From: Novosphingobium sp. SG751A
GTDB taxonomy: Bacteria; Pseudomonadota; Alphaproteobacteria; Sphingomonadales; Sphingomonadaceae
Assembly: GCF_013149295.1 (NCBI RefSeq)
Contig: NZ_JABGCB010000001.1
Location: 248,001 to 312,000, forward strand
Direction: 5' to 3'
DNA length: 64,000 bases
Under the pieces are notes generated by a model, which made no database searches, was not told the DNA's origin, and saw only the letters and a program-made list of their open reading frames with translations. Of the stretch, positions 42,272 to 51,868 are shown in pieces. The stretch's first letter is position 1; each line of letters starts with the position of its first letter. The translations under genes and the position numbers were made by a program.

Positions 42272-43788
42272 TGGACTTTTCACGCCGTGCCATGATGCTG
42301 GGCGGATTAAGCGCGGGTCTGATCGGCATGCCCGCGATGGGCGCCGCCCTGCCCAAACGCGGCGGTTCGATCCGCGTGGCCACGCAATCGGTCTCCACCG
42401 CCGACACCCTCGATCCGGCCAAGGGCGCGCTTTCGACCGATTATGTGCGTCATTACATGCTCTATTCGGGCCTGACGCGGATCGGGCACGACCTGCTCGC
42501 GCATCTTTCACTCGCCGAACGGCTCGAAAGCGCCGACCGCATCACATGGCATGTCGCGCTGCGCCGGGGCGTGCATTTCCATCATGGCGGCGAACTGACC
42601 AGCGCCGATGTCGTTTTTTCGCTGCTGCGCCATAAAGACCCCAAGCTGGGCAGCAAGATGGCCAGCATCGCCGGGCAATTCGTCGATGTGCGTGCCGATG
42701 GCCGCTATGGCGTGGTCATCCGCCTTTCGGGCCCCAATGCCGATTTGCCGGCCATGCTGGCGCAGTCGCATTTCCTGATCGTGCGCCATGGGGTTGACCG
42801 GCCCGACGGCAATGGCACGGGCCCGTTCCGCCTTGCCGATTTCAAACCGGGCATCCGCACCGTGGTGGTCCGCAATCCCGACTATTGGGTGCCGGGCAAG
42901 CCCTATCTCGACCGTATCGAACTGATCGCCATTCCCGATGAGGTCAGCCGGGTCAACGCGCTGCTGGCGGGCGATGTGCAACTGGTCAATGCGGTGGCGC
43001 CGCATTCCACCCGGCGCGTCGAAGCATCGCCCACCCATGCCATCGCCACCGCGCCATCCGCGCTTTATTCCAATCTGATCACCCGGATGGATCGCCTGCC
43101 CAGCGGCAACCCCGATTTCATCGCCGCGCTCAAACATCTGATCGACCGCCCGCTGGTCAAACGCGCGCTGTTTCGCGGCTATGCCACCATCGGCAATGAT
43201 CAGCCGATCCCGCCGTTCCACCCCTATTACAACCCCGCCATTCCCCAGACCGCGCTCGATCTGGACCGCGCGAAATGGCATGTGCAGCGCGGTGGGTTGC
43301 AGAATGTGCGCCTGCCGATCTTTTGCGGCCCGGCGGTCGAAGGCTCGGTCGATATGGCCTCGGTGCTTCAGGAATATGGCGCGCGCGTCGGCCTCGATCT
43401 GGCGATCACGCGGGTTCCCTCGGACGGATACTGGTCCACACACTGGATGCGCCATCCGCTTTCCTTTGGCAGCACCAATCCGCGCCCGACCGCCGATCTG
43501 ATCTTCTCACTCTTCTACAAATCCGACGCTGCATGGAACGAGACGGGATGGAAAAACCCGCGCTTCGACCAACTTCTGCTGGCCGCGCGGGGCGAGACCA
43601 ACGAGGCAAACCGCAAGGCCATGTATGGCGAGATGCAACAGATCGTCCATGACCGATGCGGATCGATCATCCCGGTCTTCATCAGCCTGATCGACGGCCA
43701 TGACCGGCGTTTGCAGGGGCTGAACCCGCTGCCGATGGGGGGATTGATGGGCTATCAATTTGCCGAACACGTATGGTGGGCGGCATGA
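42268..43788 (+). CDS. Peptide/opine ABC transporter substrate-binding protein
   Basis: A 506-residue family 5 extracellular solute-binding protein. The N-terminus FSRRAMMLGGLSAGLIG looks like a twin-arginine (Tat) signal, so it may be exported folded. The mature part has the DppA/OppA layout: SVSTADTLDPAKGALSTDY, WHVALRRGVHFHHGGEL with TSADVVFSL, and GTGPFRLADFKPG. Proteins of this class bind dipeptides, oligopeptides, opines or similar small molecules. It is the first gene of a complete ABC importer with two permeases and a fused ATPase, all overlapping by four bases. Confidence 0.85.
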   Translation: MMDFSRRAMMLGGLSAGLIGMPAMGAALPKRGGSIRVATQSVSTADTLDPAKGALSTDYVRHYMLYSGLTRIGHDLLAHLSLAERLESADRITWHVALRRGVHFHHGGELTSADVVFSLLRHKDPKLGSKMASIAGQFVDVRADGRYGVVIRLSGPNADLPAMLAQSHFLIVRHGVDRPDGNGTGPFRLADFKPGIRTVVVRNPDYWVPGKPYLDRIELIAIPDEVSRVNALLAGDVQLVNAVAPHSTRRVEASPTHAIATAPSALYSNLITRMDRLPSGNPDFIAALKHLIDRPLVKRALFRGYATIGNDQPIPPFHPYYNPAIPQTALDLDRAKWHVQRGGLQNVRLPIFCGPAVEGSVDMASVLQEYGARVGLDLAITRVPSDGYWSTHWMRHPLSFGSTNPRPTADLIFSLFYKSDAAWNETGWKNPRFDQLLLAARGETNEANRKAMYGEMQQIVHDRCGSIIPVFISLIDGHDRRLQGLNPLPMGGLMGYQFAEHVWWAA

Positions 43789-44759
43789 GCGGGGCCTCAA
43801 CCGGAAAGGCCAGCCTGTGGCCACTGCTGACCCGGCGGGTGGGATCGGCCCTGCTCACGCTGCTGCTGGTCTCGATGGTGATTTTCGGCATTGCGGGCCT
43901 ATTGCCCGGCGACGCGGCGCAGGAGGCCCTTGGCCAGTCGGCCACGCCCGAGCAGGTGGCCGCGCTGCGCCACGAGATGGGGCTGGATCAGCCTGCCCCG
44001 GTGCGTTACGCGCATTGGCTTTCGGGCATGGTTCAGGGCGATGCGGGCCAATCGCTGGTGGCCGGGATGCCGGTGGGCGCGATCATTGCCGAACGCCTGC
44101 CCAACACGCTGATGCTGGCGGGTATGACGGCGGTGCTGGCGGTGCCTCTTGCCTTGGCGATGGGCATCACGGCGGCGATCCGGCGCGGCACATGGATCGA
44201 CCGGGCGATCAATCTGGCGTCCTTGTCCATGGTGGCCCTGCCCGAATTTCTGGTGGCGACGGTGGGCGTCCTGATCTTTTCGGTCAAGCTCATGTGGCTA
44301 CCCTCGATCGCGATGGTGTCTGCGGAGGCTTCGTGGAGCGATACGCTGCGCTCCTGCGCGCTGCCGATCCTGTCGCTGACGGTGGTGGTGGTGGCGCAAA
44401 TGGCGCGCATGACGCGCGCCGCCATCGCGGACCAGCTTGACCGGCCCTATGTCGAAATGGCGCGTTTGAAGGGCGCATCGCTCTCGCGGGTGGTGCTGGG
44501 CCATGTGCTGCCCAATTGTCTGGGGCCGATTGTCAATGCGATGGCGCTCTCGCTTTCCTATCTGATGGGCGGGGCGATCATTGTCGAAACCATCTTCAAC
44601 TTCCCCGGTCTGGCCAGCCTGATGGTCAATGCCGTGACCAGCCGCGACATGCCCTTGCTGCAGGCCTGCGCCATGATCTTCTGCTCGGCCTATCTCCTCT
44701 TGATGCTGGTGGCCGATATGGTCGCGCTGCTGGCCAACCCAAGGTTGCGTGCGCAATGA
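43785..44759 (+). CDS. ABC transporter permease (DppB-like)
   Basis: A 324-residue inner-membrane permease with six helices. After the first helix (LLTLLLVSMVIFGIAGLLPG) comes the family-typical EALGQSATPEQVAALRHEMG segment. The EAA loop that docks on the ATPase is RPYVEMARLKGASLSRVVLG. It forms the translocation channel with the next gene product. ATG 43785 overlaps the binding-protein stop (ATGA) and is preferred to an in-frame ATG 12 bases earlier. Confidence 0.87.
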   Translation: MSGASTGKASLWPLLTRRVGSALLTLLLVSMVIFGIAGLLPGDAAQEALGQSATPEQVAALRHEMGLDQPAPVRYAHWLSGMVQGDAGQSLVAGMPVGAIIAERLPNTLMLAGMTAVLAVPLALAMGITAAIRRGTWIDRAINLASLSMVALPEFLVATVGVLIFSVKLMWLPSIAMVSAEASWSDTLRSCALPILSLTVVVVAQMARMTRAAIADQLDRPYVEMARLKGASLSRVVLGHVLPNCLGPIVNAMALSLSYLMGGAIIVETIFNFPGLASLMVNAVTSRDMPLLQACAMIFCSAYLLLMLVADMVALLANPRLRAQ

Positions 44760-45577
44760 AACGCTCGATCTCCCTTTTGGCCAAGGCGCCTTTGGCCACG
44801 CGCATTGCGGCAGGATTCGTCGGCTTCTGGCTGGTGCTGGCCGTGGCCGGACCTTGGGTCGCGCCGCATCCGGTGGGCGCCTTCGTCGATCAGGACGTGT
44901 TTTCCGGCCTGTCCTCTCGCTTATGGCTGGGCAGCGACTATCTGGGCCGCGATGTGTTCTCGCGCCTGCTCTATGGCGCGCGCTATACGGTGTTTCTGGG
45001 CCTGGGCGCAGCGCTGCTGGCGGCCTGCTGCGGCACCAGCCTCGCGCTCTGGGCCACTTTGTCGGGCGGGGCAGTGGACGAGGTGATCTCGCGCCTGATG
45101 GATACGCTGATCTCGATCCCGTCCAAAATCCTCGCGCTGGTGCTGGTGGCGGCCTGCGGCTCGTCCTTGCCGCTCCTGCTGCTGATTTGCGCTCTCACCT
45201 ATGTGCCGGGCAATTTCCGCATTGCGCGCGCGCTGGCGATGAACCTTGCCGCGCTGGATTTCGTGGCGGCGGCGCGGGCGCGGGGCGAGCGCAAATTCGC
45301 CATCGCCCTCCATGAGGTGCTGCCCAATATGGTCCACCCGCTGCTGGCCGATCTGGGGCTGCGGTTTGTGTTCGTGGTGCTGTTGCTCTCGGGCCTGTCG
45401 TTCCTTGGCCTTGGGGTACAGCCGCCCTATGCCGACCTCGGCTCGCTGGTGCGCGAGAATATCTCGGGCCTCACCGAGGGCGCGCCCGCCATTCTTGCCC
45501 CCGCGCTGGCGATTGCGGTGCTGACGGTGGGGACCAACCTTCTGATTGACGCCCTCAAGCCCGAGGACAAACGATGA
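44756..45577 (+). CDS. ABC transporter permease (DppC-like)
   Basis: A 273-residue second permease. The N-terminal helix region (IAAGFVGFWLVLAVAGPWVA), the HPVG...GSDYLGRDVFSRLLYGAR segment and the EAA loop (LDFVAAARARGERKFAIALH) are typical of DppC-type proteins; it ends in FLGLGVQPPYADLG and a final helix. It overlaps both neighbours by four bases. With the DppB-like subunit it completes the membrane part of the importer. Confidence 0.87.
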   Translation: MKRSISLLAKAPLATRIAAGFVGFWLVLAVAGPWVAPHPVGAFVDQDVFSGLSSRLWLGSDYLGRDVFSRLLYGARYTVFLGLGAALLAACCGTSLALWATLSGGAVDEVISRLMDTLISIPSKILALVLVAACGSSLPLLLLICALTYVPGNFRIARALAMNLAALDFVAAARARGERKFAIALHEVLPNMVHPLLADLGLRFVFVVLLLSGLSFLGLGVQPPYADLGSLVRENISGLTEGAPAILAPALAIAVLTVGTNLLIDALKPEDKR

Positions 45578-47346
45578 GCGCGCCCCATATCGAGGTTTCC
45601 GGCCTGACCGTGGCCGTGGGCGATGTGCCGATTGTTTCGGACATTTCCTTTGCGGTTCAGCGGGGCGAGGTGCTGGCGCTGATCGGCGAGTCCGGTTCGG
45701 GCAAAAGCACCACCGCGCTGGCCCTGATGGGATGGTGCCGCCATGGCGGGCGGATCGCCGCAGGCGAAATCCGCGTGGGCGGCATGGTGATCGAGGGCAA
45801 GAGCGAGGAAGCGCTCTCCGCGATCCGGGGCCGCCACATCGCCTATATCGCCCAGAGCGCGGCGGCGGCCTTCAACCCTTCGCGCCGGATCATGGCGCAG
45901 GTGATCGAACCGGCCATCATCCACCGCATCATGACGCGCGAGGAGGCCGAGGCCAAGGCGGTGGACCTGTTCCGCGCGCTGGCCCTGCCCACGCCCGAAA
46001 CCATCGGGGATCGCTATCCTCATCAAGTCTCGGGCGGGCAGTTGCAGCGCCTGATGGCGGCGATGGCGCTCATCACCGATCCCGAACTGGTGATCCTTGA
46101 CGAACCGACCACCGCGCTCGACGTGACCACGCAGGTCGAGGTGCTCAAATGCTTCAAGGCGGCGCTGGCTCAGTGCAACCATGGCCGGGGCGCCACCGCG
46201 ATCTATGTCAGCCATGACCTTGCCGTGGTGGCTCAGATGGCCGACCGGATCGCCGTGCTTTTGAAAGGGCGGCTGGTCGAGGAAGGCCCCGCCGAGCAGA
46301 TCCTGACCGCGCCGCGCGATGCCTATACGCAGGTGCTGGTCAACGCCCCGCGCCCGGTGCCTGCAGCACCCGTGGGTGACGATGGCGCGCCGGTGCTATC
46401 GGTGCGCGCGCTGACGGCGGGCTATGGGCGCGTGGTTGATGGGATGCCGCAAATCCCGGTGCTGCGCGATGTGGCATTTGATCTGCCGCCGGGCGGCGCG
46501 CTGGGCATCATTGGCGAGAGCGGTTCGGGCAAATCGACGCTGGCCCGCGTGATAGCCGGACTGCTGCCCGCCGCGCAGGGCGAGGTCTTGCTCAACGGCA
46601 GCGCCCTGCCGCCACGGCTGGAAGACCGCAGCCTCGACCAGTTCCGCACCGTGCAACTGGTTTTTCAGAACGCCGATACCGCGCTCAATCCGGCGCATAG
46701 CGTGCGCCGTATCCTTGCCCGCCCCTTGCAGCATTACCATGGGCTGACGGGCGCGGCGGCGGATCGGCGGGTGGCCGAATTGCTGGATCTGACGCGCCTG
46801 CCCGCCGAAGTGATCGACCGGCCGGTGACGAAACTGTCGGGCGGCCAGAAGCAGCGCGTCAACCTCGCCCGCGCGCTGGCCGCCGAGCCTAAGGTGTTGC
46901 TCTGCGATGAAGTGACATCCGCGCTCGATACGGTCGTTGGCGCGGCGATCCTCTCGCTGATCGAGGATCTGCGCCGCGATCTGGGTCTGGCCACGGTGTT
47001 TATCAGCCATGACATTCATGCCGTCTCGGCCGTGTGCGAAAAGGTGCTGGTGCTTTATGGCGGCACGCCGGTCGAACTGGCCACGCGCGCGGCGTTCAAC
47101 GGCCCGCGCCACCATCCTTATACCAGCCTGCTCCAATCCAGTCTGCCTACGATGGACCGCGCATGGCTGGACACCACGCGCCCGCCGATCCTGCGCGGTT
47201 TCCGCGTCGAAGGCCTTTGCCCGTTTCAGCCGCGCTGTGCCGATGCCGTCCCCGGCCTGTGCGACGCCGTGCCCGCGCCCTTGCGCGAAGGCGATGGCAT
47301 GCGCTGGCTGTGCCACCATTCTCCCAGCATCAAGGAACCTGCATGA
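45574..47346 (+). CDS. Fused dipeptide-type ABC transporter ATPase (DppD-DppF-like)
   Basis: A 590-residue protein with two complete ATPase domains in one chain. Domain 1 has Walker A GESGSGKS at 38-45, signature VSGGQLQR and Walker B LVILDEPTTALD. Domain 2 has GESGSGKS near 314, signature LSGGQKQR and LLCDEVTSALD, and ends with the oligopeptide-transporter C-terminal Cys-rich segment (GLCPFQPRCADAVPGLC). Fusion replaces the usual separate DppD and DppF. It powers the importer encoded just upstream and overlaps the next gene by four bases. Confidence 0.9.
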   Translation: MSAPHIEVSGLTVAVGDVPIVSDISFAVQRGEVLALIGESGSGKSTTALALMGWCRHGGRIAAGEIRVGGMVIEGKSEEALSAIRGRHIAYIAQSAAAAFNPSRRIMAQVIEPAIIHRIMTREEAEAKAVDLFRALALPTPETIGDRYPHQVSGGQLQRLMAAMALITDPELVILDEPTTALDVTTQVEVLKCFKAALAQCNHGRGATAIYVSHDLAVVAQMADRIAVLLKGRLVEEGPAEQILTAPRDAYTQVLVNAPRPVPAAPVGDDGAPVLSVRALTAGYGRVVDGMPQIPVLRDVAFDLPPGGALGIIGESGSGKSTLARVIAGLLPAAQGEVLLNGSALPPRLEDRSLDQFRTVQLVFQNADTALNPAHSVRRILARPLQHYHGLTGAAADRRVAELLDLTRLPAEVIDRPVTKLSGGQKQRVNLARALAAEPKVLLCDEVTSALDTVVGAAILSLIEDLRRDLGLATVFISHDIHAVSAVCEKVLVLYGGTPVELATRAAFNGPRHHPYTSLLQSSLPTMDRAWLDTTRPPILRGFRVEGLCPFQPRCADAVPGLCDAVPAPLREGDGMRWLCHHSPSIKEPA

Positions 47347-47681
47347 CCGCCCGTTTCCGCCGCCTCGTCGAAACCGACCGGCCACCGGTCAGCCTGACCA
47401 TTGATGGCGTAGGTGTGACCGCGCTTTTGGGCGATACGCTGATGGTGGCGATGCTGACCCATGGCGATGCCTTGCGCACCAGCGAATTTGCCGGGAGCGA
47501 ACCGGCCGCCCCGGAACCCAGTGATGGCCGCCGCGCGGGCTTCTGCCTGATGGGCGCTTGTCAGGACTGCTGGGTCTGGACCGCGTCGGGCGCGCGGCTG
47601 CGTGCCTGTTCGACGCCGGTGCAAAACGGCATGACTATTTCCACCCGGCAGCCGGAGGCCACATGGGCGAACATCGCGTAA
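47343..47681 (+). CDS. [2Fe-2S] subunit of opine/D-hydroxyproline dehydrogenase-type enzyme
   Basis: A 112-residue ferredoxin-like protein. It opens FRRLVETDRPPVSLTIDGVG, and the cluster ligands are visible in GFCLMGACQDCWVW (C-x4-C-x2-C) and a later RLRACSTPV cysteine. In three-component opine oxidases and D-hydroxyproline dehydrogenases (OoxA/OoxB, HcnA-C type) this small subunit carries electrons between two flavoproteins. The two flavoprotein genes follow directly, and this gene overlaps the next by 19 bases. Confidence 0.78.
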   Translation: MTARFRRLVETDRPPVSLTIDGVGVTALLGDTLMVAMLTHGDALRTSEFAGSEPAAPEPSDGRRAGFCLMGACQDCWVWTASGARLRACSTPVQNGMTISTRQPEATWANIA

Positions 47682-49033
47682 TCATCGTCGGCGCAGGCCC
47701 TGCCGGGGTGCGCGCGGCGCAGGCGGTGGTGCGCGCCGGCTTGCGCCCCATCGTCATCGACGAGGCCGCCCGCGCCGGGGGCCAGATCTATCGCCGCCCG
47801 CCCGAAAACTTCAAACGCGACCATGACGCGCTTTACGGCACCGAGGCGGCGCGTGCCCGCGCGATCCATGAGGATTTCGCCGCCCTCCTTCCCCATATCG
47901 ACTATCGCCCCGAAACGCTGGTGTGGAATGTGGCCGAGGGCCATGTCTGGGCCGCGCATGAAGGCGAGACGCAGCCGCTTCCCTATGACGCGCTGATCGT
48001 GTGCAGCGGGGCCAGCGACCGCGTGGCCCCGATCAAGGGCTGGCAGGCGGCGGGGTGCTATTCGCTGGGCGGGGCGCAGATTGCGCTTAAGGCTCAGGGC
48101 TGCGCCATCGGGCATCGGGTGATCTTCCTCGGCTCCGGCCCGCTGCTCTATCTGGCTGCCGCGCAATATGTGAAGGCGGGGGCCGAAGTCGCCGCCGTGC
48201 TGGACACCTCGCCTTTCTGGCTGAGGGTGAAGGCCGCGCCGAAACTCGCCGCCATGCCCGGTCTGTTGTGGCAGGGAGTGAAACTGCTGCGCGATCTGAA
48301 GCGCGCGGGCGTGCCGGTGCTGACCGGGGTGACGCCCATCGAGATCGAGGGCGATCCGCAGACCGGCGTCTCGGGCGTGACCGTCCGCCACAAGGGCGCG
48401 GTCAAGCATTTCGCTGGCGATGCCGTGGCGATGGGCTGGCATGTGAAGCCCGAGGCGCAGATTGCCGACCTTGCCCGCGCGACTTTCGCCTTTGACGAGG
48501 CTACGCGCCAATGGTTGCCCCAGACCGACGCCGATGGGCGGGCGGGCAACGCGCTCTATCTGGGCGGCGATGGCGCCCGCGTGCTGGGCGCGCGCAGCGC
48601 CGAGGTGACGGGCGAACTGGCCGCGATGGCGGCGCTGGCCGATCTGGGCCTGACGATGGATGCCGATCGCCGCCGCTGGCTGCTGGCCGAAAAGGCCAAT
48701 TACGCAAAGTTCGCCAAGGGGTTGGCGCAGGCCTTCCCATGGCCCCATGAACTGGTGGCCGCCATCCCCGATGAGGCCATCGTCTGCCGATGTGAGGCCG
48801 TCACCGCCGCCACGCTGCGCGCCAGCGTGAACACCGCCCATGCGCAGGAAGCCAACCGCGCCAAGGCCTTTAGCCGGGTCGGCATGGGTCGGTGTCAGGG
48901 GCGCTATTGCGGCCATGCCAGCGCCGAAATCATCGCGGCGGCGCGCAGCGTGTCGTTGGAGAAAACCGGCCGCCTGCGCGGACAGGCTCCCGTCAAACCC
49001 ATCCCCGTAGCCCTGAAGCGGAACGACCTATGA
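47663..49033 (+). CDS. FAD/NAD subunit with BFD-like [2Fe-2S] domain (OoxA/HcnB-like)
   Basis: A 456-residue flavoprotein. The N-terminal dinucleotide fold is VIIVGAGPAGVRAAQAVVRA; the second is RVIFLGSGPLLYLAAAQYV. The C-terminal domain has the BFD-like cluster site IVCRCEAVTAATLRA and MGRCQGRYCGH (C-x-C and C-x4-C). This is the alpha subunit pattern of octopine/nopaline oxidase and D-hydroxyproline dehydrogenase, which passes electrons to the respiratory chain. Its stop overlaps the next ATG. Confidence 0.8.
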   Translation: MGEHRVIIVGAGPAGVRAAQAVVRAGLRPIVIDEAARAGGQIYRRPPENFKRDHDALYGTEAARARAIHEDFAALLPHIDYRPETLVWNVAEGHVWAAHEGETQPLPYDALIVCSGASDRVAPIKGWQAAGCYSLGGAQIALKAQGCAIGHRVIFLGSGPLLYLAAAQYVKAGAEVAAVLDTSPFWLRVKAAPKLAAMPGLLWQGVKLLRDLKRAGVPVLTGVTPIEIEGDPQTGVSGVTVRHKGAVKHFAGDAVAMGWHVKPEAQIADLARATFAFDEATRQWLPQTDADGRAGNALYLGGDGARVLGARSAEVTGELAAMAALADLGLTMDADRRRWLLAEKANYAKFAKGLAQAFPWPHELVAAIPDEAIVCRCEAVTAATLRASVNTAHAQEANRAKAFSRVGMGRCQGRYCGHASAEIIAAARSVSLEKTGRLRGQAPVKPIPVALKRNDL

Positions 49034-50166
49034 CCCAGATCCACCAGAGCGATGTCGCCATCATCGGCGGCGGGTTGATGGGATGCAGCGCGGCATTTTT
49101 CCTTCGCCAGCGCGGCATGTCGGTCACCGTGCTGGAAACCGACAAGGTGGGGCGGCAGGCCAGCGGCACCAATTTCGGCAATGTCCGCCGTCAAGGCCGC
49201 CCGATCTTTCAGCTTCCCCTAGCCAATCGCGCAATCCGCATCTGGCGCGATTCCCCGCAACTGCTGGGTTCGGATGTGGAATATCTGCAATCCGGCCATA
49301 TCCGCGTTTGCTTTCGCGAGCGCCCGGAAAACATCGGCAAGATGGAGGAATATGCCGCCCTTGCCCGCGAGGAAGGGCTGGACCTCGAATTGCTGTCCGC
49401 CAATGCCCTGCGGGAGAAATTCCCATGGCTGGGGCCGGATGTGCTGGCCGGGTCTTATTCGGCCACCGATGGTCATGCCAACCCGCGCCTTGCTGCGCCC
49501 GCCTTTGCGCGGGCGGCGGCGCGGCTAGGGGCCTCGATCGTCGAAGACACCAAGATCGTCCATGCCGAAAAGGTCGGTGAGGATTTCCGCCTGACTGCCG
49601 AAGATGGTCGCCAGTTTGCCGCGCCGATCCTGCTGATCACGGCGGGCGCATGGGCGGGCAAGATCGCCGGCTGGTTTGGCGAGGAGATCCCCCTCACCCC
49701 CCGCGCGCCGACGATGAGCGTGACCGAGCCGGTGCCCTATGCCATTGCGCCCGCCGTGGGCGTGATGACGCCGGAGGAGGTGGAAACCGTCTATTTCCGG
49801 CAGGTGGCGCGCGGCAATATCGTGCTGGGCGGATCGACGCGGGCGGCGTCCTACCCGGATGATTACCGCTCCTATGTCCTGCCGCAAAACACGATGACGC
49901 AGTTTGAGCATCTGCGCCGTCTGGCCCCCGCACTTGCCAATTTGCAGGTGATCCGCGTGTGGAGCGGCATCGAGGGCTATACCGATGACGCCCTGCCGAT
50001 CATGGGGCCGAGCGCCAAGGTTTCAGGCCTGTTCCACGCTTTCGGCTTTTCGGGCAGCGGGTTTCAGATCGGGCCGGGCGTGGGCGAAACCATGGCCGAA
50101 TTGATCGCCACCGGCGCGACCGACATTCCGCTGGAACATTATGCGGTGACGCGGTTTACCAAATAA
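49030..50166 (+). CDS. FAD-dependent oxidase subunit (OoxB/HcnC-like)
   Basis: A 378-residue DAO-family flavoprotein: DVAIIGGGLMGCSAAFFLRQ at 8-27, RQASGTNFGNVRRQG for flavin attachment contacts, and FHAFGFSGSGFQIGPGVGET near the C-terminus. It is the catalytic beta subunit that oxidises the C-N bond of an opine or D-amino acid. With the two preceding genes it forms a complete three-subunit dehydrogenase in the same operon as a peptide/opine-type importer, so the transported substrate is probably the one oxidised. A strong terminator follows. Confidence 0.82.
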   Translation: MTQIHQSDVAIIGGGLMGCSAAFFLRQRGMSVTVLETDKVGRQASGTNFGNVRRQGRPIFQLPLANRAIRIWRDSPQLLGSDVEYLQSGHIRVCFRERPENIGKMEEYAALAREEGLDLELLSANALREKFPWLGPDVLAGSYSATDGHANPRLAAPAFARAAARLGASIVEDTKIVHAEKVGEDFRLTAEDGRQFAAPILLITAGAWAGKIAGWFGEEIPLTPRAPTMSVTEPVPYAIAPAVGVMTPEEVETVYFRQVARGNIVLGGSTRAASYPDDYRSYVLPQNTMTQFEHLRRLAPALANLQVIRVWSGIEGYTDDALPIMGPSAKVSGLFHAFGFSGSGFQIGPGVGETMAELIATGATDIPLEHYAVTRFTK

Positions 50167-50170
50167 GCAA

Positions 50171-50203
50171 GGGGGCAAAGGTATCGAACCTTTGCCCCCT
50201 TTT
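50171..50203. terminator. Bidirectional terminator between convergent genes
   Basis: GGGGGCAAAGGT and ACCTTTGCCCCC form a perfect 12-base-pair stem with a five-base loop (ATCGA) followed by TTTT. It lies four bases after the oxidase stop and two bases before the end of the convergent aldehyde dehydrogenase gene. Confidence 0.88.
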
Positions 50204-50205
50204 CG

Positions 50206-51675
50206 TTACAGCCCGATCAGAACCGTCTTGCTCTTGCAGCTTGCCAGATAGGCCTCGCGCCCCAGATCCTTGCCCAGCCCCGATTGCTTGAAGCCGCCGG
50301 TGGGCAGGATGAAATCATCCGAGCGACCATAGCGGTTGACCCAGACCGTGCCCGCCTCAAGCGCCCGCGTGGCGCGGATCGCGCGGCTCAGGTTCTGCGT
50401 ATGAACCCCCGCCGCCAGACCATAGCGCGTGCCATTGGCCAGCGCATAGGCTTCCTCGTCATCGGCAAAGCTCTGCACCGTCAGCACCGGGCCGAAGATC
50501 TCACTCTGCACCGCGGTGGCGTCGGCGGAAAGGCCCGCGATCAGCGTGGGTTCGTAGAAAGTCCCCGCCCGTTCGACCCGCGCGCCGCCGGTGATCGCTT
50601 CGCCGCCCTCGGCGCGGGCGGTTTGGACGATGGCGTCGATGCCCGACAATTGCTTTTCCGAAACGATCGGCCCCATCGTCGTGCCATCGGCCCATGTCTC
50701 GCCCAATTGATGCGCGCGGAACAGGGCGGCGATGCGGTCGGTCACCTCATCGGCCACGCTGGCCTCAACCAGCAGGCGCGAACCGGCCACGCAGACCTGC
50801 CCGGCATTGAGCGTAATCGCGCGGGCCACAATCGCGCAGGCCTTGTCCATATCGGCATCGGCAAAGATGATTTGCGGGCTCTTGCCGCCCAGCTCGAGCG
50901 TACAGGGCTTGGGTCCGGTGGCGGCGCAGGCGCTCATGATCGCACGGCCCGTGGCGGTCGATCCGGTAAAGCTGACCTTGCCAACCTGCTCGGCGCGCAC
51001 AAGGCCGTCGCCAATATCGTGGCCCATGCCCTGAACCACATTGAAGATGCCGGCCGGCACGCCTGCCGCCACCGCCAGTTCGGCCAGACGCACGACCGAG
51101 AAGGGCGTGAGTTCGGAAGGCTTGAGCACCACCGCATTGCCCGCCGCCAGCGCCGGGCCCAATTTCCACGCCGCCATCACCAGCGGCAGGTTCCACGGCG
51201 CAATCGCGCCGACCACGCCATAAGGCTCATTGGCGGTGAAACCAAAACGGTCATCGGCGGTTGCGCCCACCTCACCGCCATGCTTATCAGCAAATTCGGC
51301 GAAAAAGCGGATGCATTCGGCAGTATAGGGTAGATCCCATGCCAAAATCTCGGCCAGCGTCCGCGTCGAGCCGACCGCCTCCAGCGGGGCCAGCACCGCG
51401 CGGTCGGCATCAATCGCATCGGCCCAGCGGCGCAGGATGCGGGCGCGGGCGCGCGGGTCCATCCGGCCCCATCCGCTGCTTTTCTGCGCGGCGGCGGCAC
51501 CTTCTGCCGCTTGACTCATCTGGTCCATGCTGGCCGCGTGCAGGGGCGAGAGCAGCCCGCCATCGGAAGGCCGCAGCACATCGAACACCGCGCCAGCACC
51601 CAGAATTTTGCGCCCACCGATGAAATTGGCCGCCAGATCGGGCCGGATGGAATCGGGGTTGAATGCAATTGTCAT
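50206..51675 (-). CDS. NAD-dependent aldehyde dehydrogenase (PuuC-like)
   Basis: A 489-residue aldehyde dehydrogenase with all catalytic residues: N162-type motif IAPWNLPLVM, general base E261 (LELGGKSPQ) and nucleophile C295 (AGQVCVAGS), then EIFGPVLTV near residue 390. The nearest functional group is gamma-glutamyl-gamma-aminobutyraldehyde and related aldehyde dehydrogenases, which would oxidise the aldehyde made by the PuuB-like oxidase at 40991. It is the only minus-strand gene in this cluster and is divergent from the GNAT gene, with two palindromes between them. Confidence 0.85.
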   Translation of the reverse strand: MTIAFNPDSIRPDLAANFIGGRKILGAGAVFDVLRPSDGGLLSPLHAASMDQMSQAAEGAAAAQKSSGWGRMDPRARARILRRWADAIDADRAVLAPLEAVGSTRTLAEILAWDLPYTAECIRFFAEFADKHGGEVGATADDRFGFTANEPYGVVGAIAPWNLPLVMAAWKLGPALAAGNAVVLKPSELTPFSVVRLAELAVAAGVPAGIFNVVQGMGHDIGDGLVRAEQVGKVSFTGSTATGRAIMSACAATGPKPCTLELGGKSPQIIFADADMDKACAIVARAITLNAGQVCVAGSRLLVEASVADEVTDRIAALFRAHQLGETWADGTTMGPIVSEKQLSGIDAIVQTARAEGGEAITGGARVERAGTFYEPTLIAGLSADATAVQSEIFGPVLTVQSFADDEEAYALANGTRYGLAAGVHTQNLSRAIRATRALEAGTVWVNRYGRSDDFILPTGGFKQSGLGKDLGREAYLASCKSKTVLIGL

Positions 51676-51782
51676 GGGGCATGGCTCCGCAGTGGTTCTT
51701 CGGGGGTTCTGGGGGCAAGATTATTGCCCTGCGGCAGAATCGACTGGGCAAAGCGGGGCGCTCAACGCCATAATCTTCTGAT

Positions 51783-51794
51783 CTTATGCATAAG
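51783..51794. promoter_or_regulatory. Palindrome in the divergent aldehyde dehydrogenase/GNAT region
   Basis: CTTATGCATAAG is a perfect 12-base palindrome about 110 bases upstream of the aldehyde dehydrogenase start and 120 bases upstream of the GNAT start. It is AT-rich in a GC-rich region, as expected of a regulator site; the Lrp-type regulator at 56782 is a candidate. Confidence 0.4.
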
Positions 51795-51840
51795 GCAGCA
51801 GCCTATTCCATTCGCGCGGCGCTAACCCATTATCAGGACT

Positions 51841-51868
51841 GGCGCATCCCATCCCCTGTGGATGCGCC
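51841..51868. repeat. Inverted repeat upstream of the GNAT gene
   Basis: GGCGCATCC and GGATGCGCC are perfect nine-base inverted copies separated by ten bases, about 45 bases before the GNAT start. It may be an operator, or a weak terminator for transcription entering this region. Confidence 0.4.
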